A DNA stretch of 64,000 nt from the NCBI GenBank assembly GCA_015478895.1, contig JADMKK010000030.1, forward strand, positions 1 through 64,000, given 5' to 3'. The DNA comes from Comamonas sp. (GTDB taxonomy: Bacteria; Pseudomonadota; Gammaproteobacteria; Burkholderiales; Burkholderiaceae_C). Both the position numbers and the translations under genes were made by a program. Below, in pieces: positions 10,630 through 19,314 of this stretch. Positions within the stretch are counted from its first letter, which is position 1, and every line of letters starts with the position of its first letter. The notes beneath the pieces are model-generated. The model saw only the letters and a program-made list of their open reading frames with translations, made no database searches and had not been told where the DNA came from.

Positions 10630-11403
10630 ATGGCCAAGAAGCTTTTAAGCACCGCACTGCTGGCAGCCTGCAGCACTTTCGCAATGACAGCGCAAGCTGC
10701 CGATCTGAAGGTGGCAATCGACCCCACCTACGAACCCTTTACTTTCAAAACCTCCGATGGCAAGCCCACAGGTTTTGACGTGGACGTTGCCAACGCCATT
10801 TGCGCTGAAATCAAGCGCAAATGTGTGTTTGTAGAACAAGTGTGGGACAGCATGATCCCTGGTTTGCAAGCTCGCAAGTACGACGTGATCGTCAGCTCAC
10901 TGTCGATTACGGAAGAGCGCAAGCGCGTGATTGATTTCTCGGATCGTTACTACAAGACGCCCAGCGCCATCGTTGTGAAAAAGGGTACGGAATACAGCAG
11001 CCCTGCATCGCTCAAAGGCAAGCGCATTGGCGTGCTCAAAGGCAGTACCCAAGAAAAATGGGCCTTGGGTGAACTCAAGCCTGCAGGCGTAAATGTCATT
11101 CCTTACGAAGCACAAGATCAGGTGTATCTGGACATCAACGCAGGTCGACTAGACGGCACTGTAGCCGACAAGGTGGAAGTGCATGGCGGCTTCCTGCGCA
11201 AGGACGAAGGTAAGGATTACGGCTACGTCGGCGCTGACCAGTACGAAGAAAAGTACTACGGCGAAGGCATCGGCATTGGCATGCGCAAAGGCCAAAAAGA
11301 ACTCAAAGCCCAAATCGACAAAGCCATCAAGACCATTCGCAGCAATGGCACTTATGACACTTTGGCCAAGAAGTACTTTGACTTCGATCCATACGGCAAC
11401 TAA
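10630..11403 (+). CDS. basic amino acid ABC transporter, periplasmic binding protein (HisJ/ArgT type)
   Basis: A 257-aa family 3 solute-binding protein with a signal peptide (cleavage after AQA near residue 22) and the DLKVAIDPTYEPFTF start of the mature domain. The pattern VWDSMIPGLQARKYDVIVSSLSITEERK is characteristic of HisJ/LAO-type proteins that bind His, Lys, Arg or ornithine. AGGAG precedes the ATG. The two permeases and the ATPase follow. The neighbouring argG favours arginine/ornithine but does not prove it. Confidence 0.93.
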   Translation: MAKKLLSTALLAACSTFAMTAQAADLKVAIDPTYEPFTFKTSDGKPTGFDVDVANAICAEIKRKCVFVEQVWDSMIPGLQARKYDVIVSSLSITEERKRVIDFSDRYYKTPSAIVVKKGTEYSSPASLKGKRIGVLKGSTQEKWALGELKPAGVNVIPYEAQDQVYLDINAGRLDGTVADKVEVHGGFLRKDEGKDYGYVGADQYEEKYYGEGIGIGMRKGQKELKAQIDKAIKTIRSNGTYDTLAKKYFDFDPYGN

Positions 11404-11421
11404 GCCCTAGGCATCCGCCAG

Positions 11422-11459
11422 CCCGCTGCCCGGCATGATCCGGCAGCGGGTTTGTTGTT
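11422..11459 (+). terminator. intercistronic stem-loop / partial terminator after binding protein
   Basis: CCCGCTGCC (11422-11430) pairs perfectly with GGCAGCGGG (11442-11450) and is followed by an interrupted T tract. It lies between the binding-protein gene and the first permease gene, where a leaky terminator would give more binding protein than permease. Confidence 0.7.
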
Positions 11460-11479
11460 TGGGCTTTTTTGAGCTGCTG

Positions 11480-12166
11480 ATGAGCGATTACTACTTCTCT
11501 ATCTTGCAAGGCGCTGTATTGACGATTGCAGTGTCTTTGGCCTCGCTGCTAGTTTCCACTGTGCTGGGGCTGCTGGGTGCAACGGCCAAGTTATCAGGCA
11601 AGCGCCCTTTGGTCTGGATCAGCACGCTCTACACCACCGTAGTGCGCGGCATCCCTGAACTGGTGCTAATGCTGCTGGTGTTTTACGGCGCCGCCATCGG
11701 TATCAACACTTTTTTTGAATCTATCGGCTCTGATTACGTTTTGGACATCAACCCTTTTGTGGCTGGCGTTGCCACGCTGGGCTTCATTTATGGCGCGTAC
11801 ATGACAGAGACTTTCCGCGCCGCGATCATGTCGATTCCACGCGGCCAAATGGAAGCAGCGTGGGCGTTCGGCATGGGCCCTGTGCAAACTTTTTTGCGTA
11901 TCACCTTGCCGCAGATGGTGCGCTATGCCTTGCCGGGCTACACCAACAATTGGCTGGTTCTGATCAAGGCCACTGCGCTGGTCAGCCTGATTGGCCTGCA
12001 TGACATGACTTATCTGGCCAAACAAGCCAGCGCTGCTACGCGTGAGCCTTTTATCTTTTTGCTGTTCGCCGCAGCCCTTTACTTGGTGTTCACCAGTGTG
12101 TCGCTGTGGTTCTTGAAGCGCCTGAATGCCCGCTACAGCTTGGGCACTGAAAAGGTGCAGTTATGA
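11480..12166 (+). CDS. basic amino acid ABC transporter permease (HisQ type)
   Basis: A 228-aa inner-membrane permease of the His/Glu/Gln/Arg family with about five membrane helices. The EAA loop is MEAAWAFGMGPVQTFLRITLP near the middle. Start chosen at the ATG at 11480 (MSDYYFSILQG), which matches family N-termini; the longer frame from 11435 reads through the terminator-like stem. Overlaps the next permease by four bases (ATGA). Confidence 0.92.
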   Translation: MSDYYFSILQGAVLTIAVSLASLLVSTVLGLLGATAKLSGKRPLVWISTLYTTVVRGIPELVLMLLVFYGAAIGINTFFESIGSDYVLDINPFVAGVATLGFIYGAYMTETFRAAIMSIPRGQMEAAWAFGMGPVQTFLRITLPQMVRYALPGYTNNWLVLIKATALVSLIGLHDMTYLAKQASAATREPFIFLLFAAALYLVFTSVSLWFLKRLNARYSLGTEKVQL

Positions 12167-12876
12167 GCTGGGACATCATTTTCCAACCCGAACATTTGGC
12201 CATGTACGGGCAAGGCCTGCTGACCACATTGTGGTTGTTGCTGTCCTGCTTGGCCATTGGTGGTGTGCTGGCGGTACTGGGTGCTTTGGCACTGACCAGC
12301 CGCGTCTGGTTGCTGCGCAAAGTCGTAGGTGGCATGACGTATTTCATTCGCGGCACGCCTTTACTGATTCAGGTCTACCTGATCTATTACGGTCTCGGCC
12401 AACTGGAATGGATTCAGGCCCGCTGGGACGACATCTGGCCTTGGACGCATTTCAAAGAGCCTTTTTTCTGCGCCTTGCTGGCTTTTTCTTTGAATACTGC
12501 GGGCTACACCGCAGAAATGCTGGCTGGCGCTATGCGTGAAACCAATCCCGGTGAAGTGGAAGCGGCGCGTGCCATGGGCATGAGTTCTTGGCAAATCATG
12601 GTGCGTGTGGTGATGCCCAGTGCCCTGCGCCGTACATTGCCCCCATATAGCAATGAAGTGGTAATGATGCTGCACTCGACCAGTCTGGCCAGCACCGTTC
12701 CTGCACTGACGGATGTGACGGCAGTCGCCAGCCGCATTTACTCCGACTATTATTTGCCGTTTGAGGCCTACTTGGCAGCGGCTGTCATTTACCTGTGTGT
12801 GACTTTCGCGTTGATTGGTTGCTTCCGGTTGCTGGAAAAGCACTTTCTCGCCTACCTCGCACCCCGTACCCACTGA
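12163..12876 (+). CDS. basic amino acid ABC transporter permease (HisM type)
   Basis: Second 237-aa permease, paired with the HisQ-type subunit to form the heteromeric membrane channel. It has the EAA motif VEAARAMGMSSWQIMVRVVMP and about five membrane helices. Four-base overlap with the upstream permease and a five-base gap to the ATPase indicate tight translational coupling. Confidence 0.92.
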   Translation: MSWDIIFQPEHLAMYGQGLLTTLWLLLSCLAIGGVLAVLGALALTSRVWLLRKVVGGMTYFIRGTPLLIQVYLIYYGLGQLEWIQARWDDIWPWTHFKEPFFCALLAFSLNTAGYTAEMLAGAMRETNPGEVEAARAMGMSSWQIMVRVVMPSALRRTLPPYSNEVVMMLHSTSLASTVPALTDVTAVASRIYSDYYLPFEAYLAAAVIYLCVTFALIGCFRLLEKHFLAYLAPRTH

Positions 12877-12881
12877 TTGTT

Positions 12882-13658
12882 ATGAGCCCTACCACTTTCA
12901 AACTGCAGGCCGAAGGCATTCACAAAAGCTACGGCAGCAACCATGTGCTCAAAGGTGTCAGCCTGAATGCACAGGCCGGTGATGTGATCAGCCTGATTGG
13001 CAGCTCAGGTTCTGGCAAATCCACCTTGCTGCGCTGTATCAATTTGCTGGAGAAACCGCAGCAAGGCCGCATCGTTGTGGCGGGTGAGGAGCTCAAACTC
13101 CGAGTCGATCGCCAAGGCGACTTACAGCCTGTGGACGCCAAACAGCTGCAGCGCCTGCGCACCAGACTGGCCATGGTGTTTCAGCACTTCAACTTGTGGG
13201 CCCACAAGACCGTGTTGCAAAACATTATTGAAGCCCCCGTGCATGTCTTGGGCGTCTCCAAAGACGAAGCCATAGAGCGGGCCCGCAAATACCTGCGCTT
13301 GGTTGGCTTGGAAAATCGCGAAGACGCTTGGCCCAACCATATGAGTGGCGGTCAGCAGCAGCGCGTGGCCATTGCACGTGCATTGGCCGTCGAGCCCGAA
13401 GTGATGCTATTTGACGAACCGACCAGCGCGCTGGACCCTGAACTGGTGGGTGAAGTGCTGCGCGTGATGCAAGTGCTGGCACAAGAAGGGCGCACCATGG
13501 TGGTCGTCACGCACGAGATCGGCTTCGCCCGCGAAGTATCCAACCACGTCGTGTTTCTGCACCAAGGCTTGATTGAAGAGCAAGGTGCCCCACAGCAAGT
13601 ACTGAGCAACCCGCACAGCGAGCGATTGGCCAAGTTTTTATCTGGTAGTTTGAAATAA
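12882..13658 (+). CDS. basic amino acid ABC transporter ATPase (HisP type)
   Basis: A 258-aa polar amino acid ABC ATPase. Walker A GSSGSGKST near residues 40-48, signature SGGQQQR near 155-161, Walker B MLFDEPTSALDP near 174-185, then the H-loop histidine in VVVTHEIGFA. The ATG at 12882 gives the standard N-terminus. Together with the three upstream genes it forms a complete importer (binding protein, two permeases, ATPase). Confidence 0.94.
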   Translation: MSPTTFKLQAEGIHKSYGSNHVLKGVSLNAQAGDVISLIGSSGSGKSTLLRCINLLEKPQQGRIVVAGEELKLRVDRQGDLQPVDAKQLQRLRTRLAMVFQHFNLWAHKTVLQNIIEAPVHVLGVSKDEAIERARKYLRLVGLENREDAWPNHMSGGQQQRVAIARALAVEPEVMLFDEPTSALDPELVGEVLRVMQVLAQEGRTMVVVTHEIGFAREVSNHVVFLHQGLIEEQGAPQQVLSNPHSERLAKFLSGSLK

Positions 13659-13833
13659 TTTTCGATGGCGTAACAGAAAGCGGAGAGCGCGGAGTCCGTC
13701 AACACTAACAAACTTGGAACATTTCTTGCTCTTTTGAGTCACACCTCTACGGTGAATCCCCATTGTGTGATCTGACATCTGTTTGTCATCATGCGAAGGC
13801 ATATTCATAAAACACAAAGAAAGGGTCTACAAA

Positions 13834-14082
13834 ATGTCCAATAACCAAACCCCCAGCACCTGGCGCACCATCACTATCGATCGTTTCACTTTCGAACCTA
13901 ATGCAGTTGCTCAAGCCTCCGGTGATAGCTTCCAAGCGCAATTGACGGTTGACAGTGGCAATGGAGCAAGCCGCACGCAGCGTTTTTTCACGTTCACACC
14001 CTTGTTTCAAACAGCAGATCGCGCTATTGCCTATGCCGTACAGCAAGCCAGTGAGTGGATGAAGCAAAAATCGCTGGCCTGA
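13834..14082 (+). CDS. small hypothetical protein
   Basis: An 82-aa soluble protein starting MSNNQTPSTWRTITIDRF, with no signal peptide, membrane segment or cysteine. I do not recognise the family. AAAGGG nine bases before the ATG at 13834 supports that start over the in-frame ATG at 13783. It has its own intergenic region and ends before a strong bidirectional terminator, which suggests a separately expressed gene. Confidence 0.65.
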   Translation: MSNNQTPSTWRTITIDRFTFEPNAVAQASGDSFQAQLTVDSGNGASRTQRFFTFTPLFQTADRAIAYAVQQASEWMKQKSLA

Positions 14083-14128
14083 AGCAACAGGCTCATTGCT
14101 GGCAATTCCCACACTGTCAGCCCAACGC

Positions 14129-14157
14129 AAAAGCGCTGTGAATCACAGCGCTTTTTT
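14129..14157. terminator. bidirectional terminator between small ORF and murB
   Basis: AAAAGCGCTGTG and CACAGCGCTTTT form a perfect long stem with a three-base loop and T runs on both strands. It serves the plus-strand small gene and the minus-strand murB. Confidence 0.9.
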
Positions 14158-14181
14158 CATGTATGAAGCCAATATGGATGG

Positions 14182-15264
14182 CTAGACCACCACGGGCTCA
14201 GGCTCAAGGCAAATGCCGAACCGTTCATACACGCTGGTTTGAATAGCACCCGCCAGCGTCATCACTTCACCCCCAGTGACACTTTCACCTCCGGTGCCGC
14301 GATTGACCAGCACCAGTGCCTGTTTGTCATACACGCCCGCATTACCCACCTTCTTACCCTTCCATCCGCAAGCATCGATCATCCAGCCGGCTGCCAGCTT
14401 GATCGACCCATCGGGCATGGGGTAATGCACGATCTTGGGCTCGCGCGCAATGATGTCCCTGCACTGCTCCTCGGACACGGTTGGATTCTTGAAGAAGCTA
14501 CCAGCATTGCCAACTACGGCAGGGTCCGGCAATTTAGCCCGGCGAATTTCCACCACCCAGTCAAAAATCTGCTGGGCAGTCGGATGCAGCACACCTTCTT
14601 CCGCTTGCTTGCGCTGCAAGTCCAGATAGCCTAACTCCGGCTTCCAGTGTTTTGACAATGCAAAGCGCACCTTGGTAATGACCGCCCTGCCCGCCAATCC
14701 CATGCCTTGCGCCTTGGCGACAGGAGTGCCTACTGGCGCCGCTGGCGCATGCTTGAAAATGGAATCACGGTAGCCAAATGCGCACTGTGCGGCATTCAAG
14801 CTGAAGGCATCGCCCGTGACCAAATCCACTGCGTCCAGTTCGTAGAAACGGTCTTGCAGCTCTACGCCGTAGGCACCAATATTCTGTACCGGCGCAGCAC
14901 CGACCGTCCCCGGCACCAGCGCCAAGTTTTCAAGTCCGGGATAGCCATGTGCCACAGTCCACGCGACCACATCGTGCCACGGCACTCCTGCGCCAGCTTC
15001 AATGATCCAGTGGCCGTCGATTTCACCCACCGCAGCAATACCTGGAATTTCCATCTTCAGCACCACGGCATGAATCACATCGCCGGTCAGCACAATATTG
15101 CTCCCCCCACCTAGCACGAGCACCTTGCGGCCTTGGTAGTGAGGGCTGGCAGCGAACTGCTGTACATCGGACTCTTGGCGCACGCGCACCAAAGTATCTG
15201 CGCTGGCCACAATACCGAAGGTGTTGCAGTCCTGCAGGGGGGTATTTTTCTCGACTAACATCAT
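14182..15264 (-). CDS. murB: UDP-N-acetylenolpyruvoylglucosamine reductase
   Basis: FAD enzyme of peptidoglycan precursor synthesis that reduces the enolpyruvyl group to give UDP-MurNAc. The protein of about 360 aa begins [17 protein letters not shown], has the FAD-binding [13 protein letters not shown] stretch and the catalytic-domain NAGSFFKNP motif. The frame is open to 15327 but the extra 21 residues do not match the family; start taken at 15264 (15261 is equally possible). It is the longer, E. coli-like type I MurB. Confidence 0.93.
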   Translation of the reverse strand: MMLVEKNTPLQDCNTFGIVASADTLVRVRQESDVQQFAASPHYQGRKVLVLGGGSNIVLTGDVIHAVVLKMEIPGIAAVGEIDGHWIIEAGAGVPWHDVVAWTVAHGYPGLENLALVPGTVGAAPVQNIGAYGVELQDRFYELDAVDLVTGDAFSLNAAQCAFGYRDSIFKHAPAAPVGTPVAKAQGMGLAGRAVITKVRFALSKHWKPELGYLDLQRKQAEEGVLHPTAQQIFDWVVEIRRAKLPDPAVVGNAGSFFKNPTVSEEQCRDIIAREPKIVHYPMPDGSIKLAAGWMIDACGWKGKKVGNAGVYDKQALVLVNRGTGGESVTGGEVMTLAGAIQTSVYERFGICLEPEPVVV

Positions 15265-15347
15265 CGAGATTGTCGCACCGCGCTCATGCCTGCGCCCGCG
15301 CAGCCAGCGAAGTGCCTTGCCTAACACCCCATTTAGAAAGAAAATTC

Positions 15348-15833
15348 ATGCCATCTTTTGACACCGTACTCGAAGCCGATTTCGTTGAAGTGAAGAATGC
15401 TGTTGAAAACGCAGCCAAAGAAATCGCCACCCGCTTTGACTTCAAGGGCACCTCTGCCGCCGTGGAACTCAAGGACAAGGAAATCACCATGTTTGGTGAT
15501 GCCGAGTTCCAGCTCACACAAGTTGAAGACTTGCTGCGCAACAAGCTGACCAAACGCAACGTGGACGTGCGTTTCCTGGACATTCAAAAAGCGCAAAAAA
15601 TCGGCGGCGATAAAGTCAAGCAAGTCGTCAAGGTCAAAAACGGTATTGAGTCTGAACTTGCCAAGCAACTGCAAAAGTTGATGAAGGAAAGCAAGCTGAA
15701 GGTGCAAGCTGCTATTCAAGAAGACAAAGTGCGCATTACCGGCGCCAAGCGCGACGATTTGCAGGCGGCGATGGCACTGATTCGCAAGGATATGGGAGAT
15801 CACCCGCTGTCGTTTAACAACTTCCGCGACTAA
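15348..15833 (+). CDS. yajQ: YajQ family nucleotide-binding protein
   Basis: A 161-aa protein of the YajQ/UPF0234 family starting [19 protein letters not shown]. Members bind nucleotides; a Xanthomonas homologue is reported to bind cyclic di-GMP and act with a transcription factor. Sequence and length are typical. The start at 15348 follows TAGAAAG; the upstream in-frame extension overlaps murB and has no family support. Confidence 0.92.
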   Translation: MPSFDTVLEADFVEVKNAVENAAKEIATRFDFKGTSAAVELKDKEITMFGDAEFQLTQVEDLLRNKLTKRNVDVRFLDIQKAQKIGGDKVKQVVKVKNGIESELAKQLQKLMKESKLKVQAAIQEDKVRITGAKRDDLQAAMALIRKDMGDHPLSFNNFRD

Positions 15834-15886
15834 AAAGGCGCCGCTAGACTGGCAAATTCTGTTGACAGTCTTAATACAGCGCTTTT

Positions 15887-16540
15887 ATGCCACTTTGCCA
15901 TCTGCCACGCATGCTCACGCCCCTATGTGGGGCCTTGCTGCTGACGTCCATCTGCCATGCACAGTCAGTGGTACTCACCGGCGTTATGGGCAAAAAAGCG
16001 CTGCTCATCATTGATGGCAGCACGCCCCAGGCCCTGGCCGCCCATGAAAACGCCAAGGGCGTGCAGGTGCTCCAAGTGGATAAGCATTCCGCCATCGTGC
16101 AAATACAAGGGCAGCGGCACACCCTGCATATGGGTGCTTCTCCAGCCAGCGTAGGCGCAGGACTGGGTAGCCATTCACGCAAAATTGTGATGCGTGCCGA
16201 CAGCAGTGGGCACTTTCGCCCCAGTGGTCACATCAACAACCATCCCATTCAGTACATGGTGGATACAGGGGCCAGCTTGGTGGGCATCAGCCAAACCGAT
16301 GCGCAGCGGATTGGGCTGAAGTACGAACAAGGTCAACCCGTCACCCTGAATACCGCCAACGGCCGTGTACAAGGCTGGTTGGTGCGATTGCAATCCGTCC
16401 GCGTTGGCGACATTTTGCTGCATGGCGTGGATGCCGTGGTTACGCCCCAGCCCATGCCATTTGTGCTGCTGGGCAACAGTTTTTTGTCGCAACTGCACAT
16501 GACGCGAAAAGGCCATGAAATGGTGCTGGAGCAGCGGTAG
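15887..16540 (+). CDS. retropepsin-like aspartic protease (TIGR02281-type)
   Basis: A 217-aa secreted protein: signal peptide (about residues 1-25), an uncharacterised N-terminal region, then a retropepsin-like domain with the single active-site motif MVDTGASLVGIS near residues 123-134 and a terminal LLGNSFLSQL near 195-204. Retropepsins act as dimers. The physiological substrate of the bacterial clan AA proteins is not known. Alternative start at 15911. Confidence 0.82.
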   Translation: MPLCHLPRMLTPLCGALLLTSICHAQSVVLTGVMGKKALLIIDGSTPQALAAHENAKGVQVLQVDKHSAIVQIQGQRHTLHMGASPASVGAGLGSHSRKIVMRADSSGHFRPSGHINNHPIQYMVDTGASLVGISQTDAQRIGLKYEQGQPVTLNTANGRVQGWLVRLQSVRVGDILLHGVDAVVTPQPMPFVLLGNSFLSQLHMTRKGHEMVLEQR

Positions 16541-16577
16541 GGCTCAATGCAACCAGTACTTTTTTTGAGCCAAATGT

Positions 16578-16611
16578 GCCTCTAGCCCGCTTGCTATAAC
16601 GGGTGGTTGCT
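16578..16611. repeat. decayed copy of the palindromic repeat
   Basis: GCCTCTAGCCC is intact but the central and right-hand parts (GGGTGGTTGCTC) have drifted from AAGGGCTAGCAGCTAT. It lies just after the retropepsin gene. The rest of 16612-16695 is not recognisable; it borders the IS remnant. Confidence 0.6.
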
Positions 16612-16695
16612 CACAAAAATTAAATCTTTGCGCCTTCGATGCTTTTGCTGCGTTCTTCTTGGCCCTCTTCGTGATCCAGCGCTTTTCCGCACAAA

Positions 16696-17221
16696 GAGGT
16701 GATCCCGGTCGTTTGAACAACTCAAGGCAGTTGCTAAGCGAGATCCTCGGGGTCATGCCGTCTGCATTTGTGCAAACGGCAATGCTGCAAAGTAAGCCTC
16801 ATCAGGGGTAGCTTGGTGATGCGCCTGATGGGGCCGCTTTGAATTGTAGAACTCCAAGTATTGGACAATCCCACAGCGTGCGGCACGCACGTTGTCACGC
16901 CAAGCACCCTTGCCATCCATCAAGATGCGAATGCCGCGTCGCTTGAGCTGCGCAGTGAAGCTGTCGCTTGTAAATTGGCTGCCTTGATCCATGTTGAATA
17001 TCGCAGGTGTACCCCAGCGAGTAATGGCCTCTTGCACCGCTTGCATGCAGAACTCCACATCCATGGTGTTAGACAGCCTCCAAGCCAACACCTTGCGGTT
17101 GTACCAGTCCACTACAGCGCACAGATAAAGCCAGCCTTTGTGCACACGTACATAGGTGATGTACATGGCCCAGACCTGATTGGCATGGGTGACAGGCTTG
17201 CTGCGCAGCAGATAGGGATTT
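16696..17221 (-). mobile_element. remnant of an IS3-family insertion sequence
   Basis: The element runs on the minus strand from inside the orfB transposase (17221) through its C-terminus and the following non-coding end to about 16696. The terminal stretch GAGGTGATCCCGGTCGTTTG at 16696-16715 looks like the terminal inverted repeat of IS3-type elements. The orfA half and the other terminal repeat are missing, so it cannot move by itself. Confidence 0.65.
16753..17221 (-). pseudogene. IS3-family transposase (orfB), truncated with internal deletion
   Basis: Readable from about 17221 (NPYLLRSKPVTHANQVW) through the DDE-type integrase core: VVDWYNRKVLAWRL, DQGSQFTSDSF, then GIRILMDGKGAWRDN followed directly by VRAARCGIVQYLEFYN. 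In intact relatives about 25 residues containing FVERLWRSVKYEEVYL lie between these last two blocks, including the conserved catalytic glutamate, so an in-frame deletion has removed it. The N-terminal part is also absent. An ATG at 17166 gives an open frame of 137 codons but the protein must be inactive. Confidence 0.85.
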
Positions 17222-17242
17222 GGCCTGCTTTCAGGCCATTTT

Positions 17243-17561
17243 TACGGAAAAATCTCGCTTAGCTACTTGTTCACAAAACCACAGCCACTTCTCTTTTTGG
17301 ATCCGGCTTTGGTGGAACGCGTAAGTGGCAAGCGCGTGGTGTTGGTGGACGATGTCATCAACACCGGCGTCAGCGCTGTCTTCTGCCATTCGATTGCTGC
17401 AGCGCGCTGGCGCCGATGTGGTGGGCATGGGCCATGCATGGCGCGCTGTGATCCATACACTGGGCGAAGATTGGGAGCGACGCGTGAAAGTGCTAGGCCA
17501 CATCCCCATGTTTGAGTGCGATGAACAAGGCCTATGGACTGCCATCCCCGCCACCCTGTAA
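17243..17561 (+). pseudogene. phosphoribosyltransferase fragment, 5'-truncated and frameshifted
   Basis: Only the C-terminal part of a PRPP-dependent phosphoribosyltransferase remains. Frame one reads LDPALVERVSGKRVVLVDDVINTGVSA, which contains the PRPP motif VVLVDDVINTG. Near 17375-17385 the reading must shift by one base to continue as SSAIRLLQRAGADVVGM and on to the stop at 17561. The N-terminal half ends where the IS3 remnant begins, so the insertion probably destroyed the gene. Confidence 0.8.
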
Positions 17562-17580
17562 GTTCCACGCAGGCCTTAAA

Positions 17581-17614
17581 GTAAAAAGCGCGCCCTTTCA
17601 GGCGCGCTTTTTAC
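17581..17614. terminator. strong bidirectional terminator
   Basis: GTAAAAAGCGCGCC and GGCGCGCTTTTTAC pair over a six-base loop, with A/T runs on both sides. It separates the broken phosphoribosyltransferase from the convergent small gene at 17618-17770. Confidence 0.9.
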
Positions 17615-17617
17615 TTG

Positions 17618-17770
17618 TTATTTGTTCTTCAACTTGCCTTTGGGCAACACCGAAGTCACAGGTGCCAAAGGGCGCATGGACTCTGGTGACGTATTGACCT
17701 GCGGTGGCAAGCTGGTGTCCTTCTTTGGTTTTTTAACCATTTTGTTGTTGAGCTGCATGCCTTTGGCCAT
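17618..17770 (-). CDS. 50-aa lysine-rich hypothetical protein
   Basis: An open frame of 50 codons, MAKGMQLNNKMVKKPKKDTS..., ending KGKLKNK. The N-terminal half is strongly basic (KKPKKD) and the middle is Pro/Ser-rich. AGGAG lies seven bases before the ATG at 17770, and a strong terminator follows the stop on the same strand, which together make it a credible gene. Small basic proteins of this kind are widespread in proteobacteria but have no assigned function. Confidence 0.65.
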   Translation of the reverse strand: MAKGMQLNNKMVKKPKKDTSLPPQVNTSPESMRPLAPVTSVLPKGKLKNK

Positions 17771-17948
17771 AGTAATCTCCTGTAATAAGCCTCCAATGTA
17801 ACCGCGCGCCGTTTGTCGCTGCAGTCACTGTAGAGGATGGCCCTCAGCCATGCACGCCACAGCCAGGGTCGTTCGCGCCAACCCCAGACTATTCTGTGTC
17901 AAGCCCTGTCGCGCATACTCACGGCCTTTCTTGTTTTCAGTGATTTCC

Positions 17949-18899
17949 ATGCAAGCCCTGCTCGACGCCATCGCCCAATTTGAAGCACCCACCGATGCGT
18001 GTCGCATCTTTCACGGCCGGGGTGGACGTTACCCGGGGTGCGAGCATCTGGTGTTGGACGCTTTTCCGCCCGTGCTGGTTTTGACTAGCTTTCAGCCCCT
18101 GGAAGACGAAGCCGTCGCCACCATTGGCGAAGCTTTGGAGGCGCGGTGGGCACAGATTGGTCAAGGCCAGCCGCTGAACTGGGTATTCCAGACGCGCCAG
18201 CCCGGCAACCAGATTGAAACGCGCCTGATGGCCGGCAGCGTGCCTGAGCCCCACATCGTGACCGAGGCCAGTTTGAAATTCCGCGCCCACGTACTGCGCG
18301 GTCAAAACCACGGCCTGTTTCTGGATATGGCTGAAGGCCGCCGCTGGGTCTATGACCACGTGGCCCAGCACCCTGAGCACCGCCACGGCATCAAGGTGCT
18401 GAACCTGTTTGCCTACACCTGTGCGTTCTCGGTGTCGGCGCTGCAGGCCGGTGCCCACCAGGTGCTCAATATGGACATGGCGCAGAGCGCTCTGGCCACC
18501 GGCCAGCAAAACCACCAACTCAATGCGTTGAGCGGTGCCAGCTTTTTGGCGCACGACATCTTTAGCAGCTGGGGCAAGATCACGCGCGGCGGGCCTTACC
18601 ACCTGATCGTGGTTGACCCACCAAGCTACCAAAAGGGCAGCTTTATTGCCACCAAAGACTATGCCAAGCTGATGCGCCGCCTGCCCGACTTGCTGCGCCC
18701 GGGCGGTCACGTGCTGCTATGCCTGAATGCGCCGGAGCTGGGCACGGCCTTTCTCAAAGACCAGATGGCGGAGATAGCGCCTGCATTGCATTTTGTTGAA
18801 CGCATAGCCAACCCTGCAGCTTTTGCGGATGTGGACGAAGAACGCAGTCTGAAGGTGCTGGTATACCGTGCGCCCCCAGCCAGCAGCGTTACAGATTAA
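17949..18899 (+). CDS. class I SAM-dependent methyltransferase (RlmI/YccW-like)
   Basis: A 316-aa methyltransferase. SAM-binding motif I VLNLFAYTCAFSV and the motif IV-type catalytic VVDPPSYQKGSF are those of RlmI/RlmK-like rRNA cytosine-C5 methyltransferases. The N-terminal PUA domain of full RlmI is not evident, so the exact substrate is uncertain; 23S rRNA is the best guess. The ATG at 17949 gives MQALLDAIAQF; the extra 33 codons upstream lack family similarity. Confidence 0.8.
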   Translation: MQALLDAIAQFEAPTDACRIFHGRGGRYPGCEHLVLDAFPPVLVLTSFQPLEDEAVATIGEALEARWAQIGQGQPLNWVFQTRQPGNQIETRLMAGSVPEPHIVTEASLKFRAHVLRGQNHGLFLDMAEGRRWVYDHVAQHPEHRHGIKVLNLFAYTCAFSVSALQAGAHQVLNMDMAQSALATGQQNHQLNALSGASFLAHDIFSSWGKITRGGPYHLIVVDPPSYQKGSFIATKDYAKLMRRLPDLLRPGGHVLLCLNAPELGTAFLKDQMAEIAPALHFVERIANPAAFADVDEERSLKVLVYRAPPASSVTD

Positions 18900-18910
18900 T
18901 TTTAAGAAAA

Positions 18911-18950
18911 ATAGGCTGCTAACCCTTATAGATAAAGGGCTAGCAGCTAT
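18911..18950. repeat. palindromic repeat copy after methyltransferase gene
   Basis: Carries CCCTT and AAGGG arms with the AGCAGCTAT tail, just after the methyltransferase stop. Its centre happens to read TTATAGATAA (18926-18935). The rest of the 415-base gap to bioY (18951-19314) is A/T-rich and holds no gene that I can see; it should contain the bioY promoter. Confidence 0.85.
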
Positions 18951-19314
18951 AAAAATAATAATTATTTCAAGCTTGAAGCCACCTTCTCCCAGCGCCTTTA
19001 GCCTTTTGTGCGATGTTGCAGCAACTACCGGCAATGCAATAGGGCACTTACTGCGATTTACGGTTTTTTAAAGCAAATTGCCAGCGCGTTATCGACAAGG
19101 TTTTGGGGCCTATTGCAATTGACTGCATTTCCACCCTAAATCCCCGCAACTCACTTGAATTAAGCCTGCAAGTTAACTACATATAAGCACACGTTTTTAA
19201 GCGCATTTAAATGCAGATGAATTCATATTGCAGGCGGCTTTACTGAAGTTTGAGTGTCTAGAATGAATTAACGCGGGCAGCACTGCGTCTAATTTCCTTC
19301 TTTGAAAGCTCACC

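Noticed and set aside
16544-16756. 70-codon minus-strand frame next to the IS remnant
   Set aside because: It runs through the decayed repeat and IS end, has no ribosome site and resembles no protein I know.
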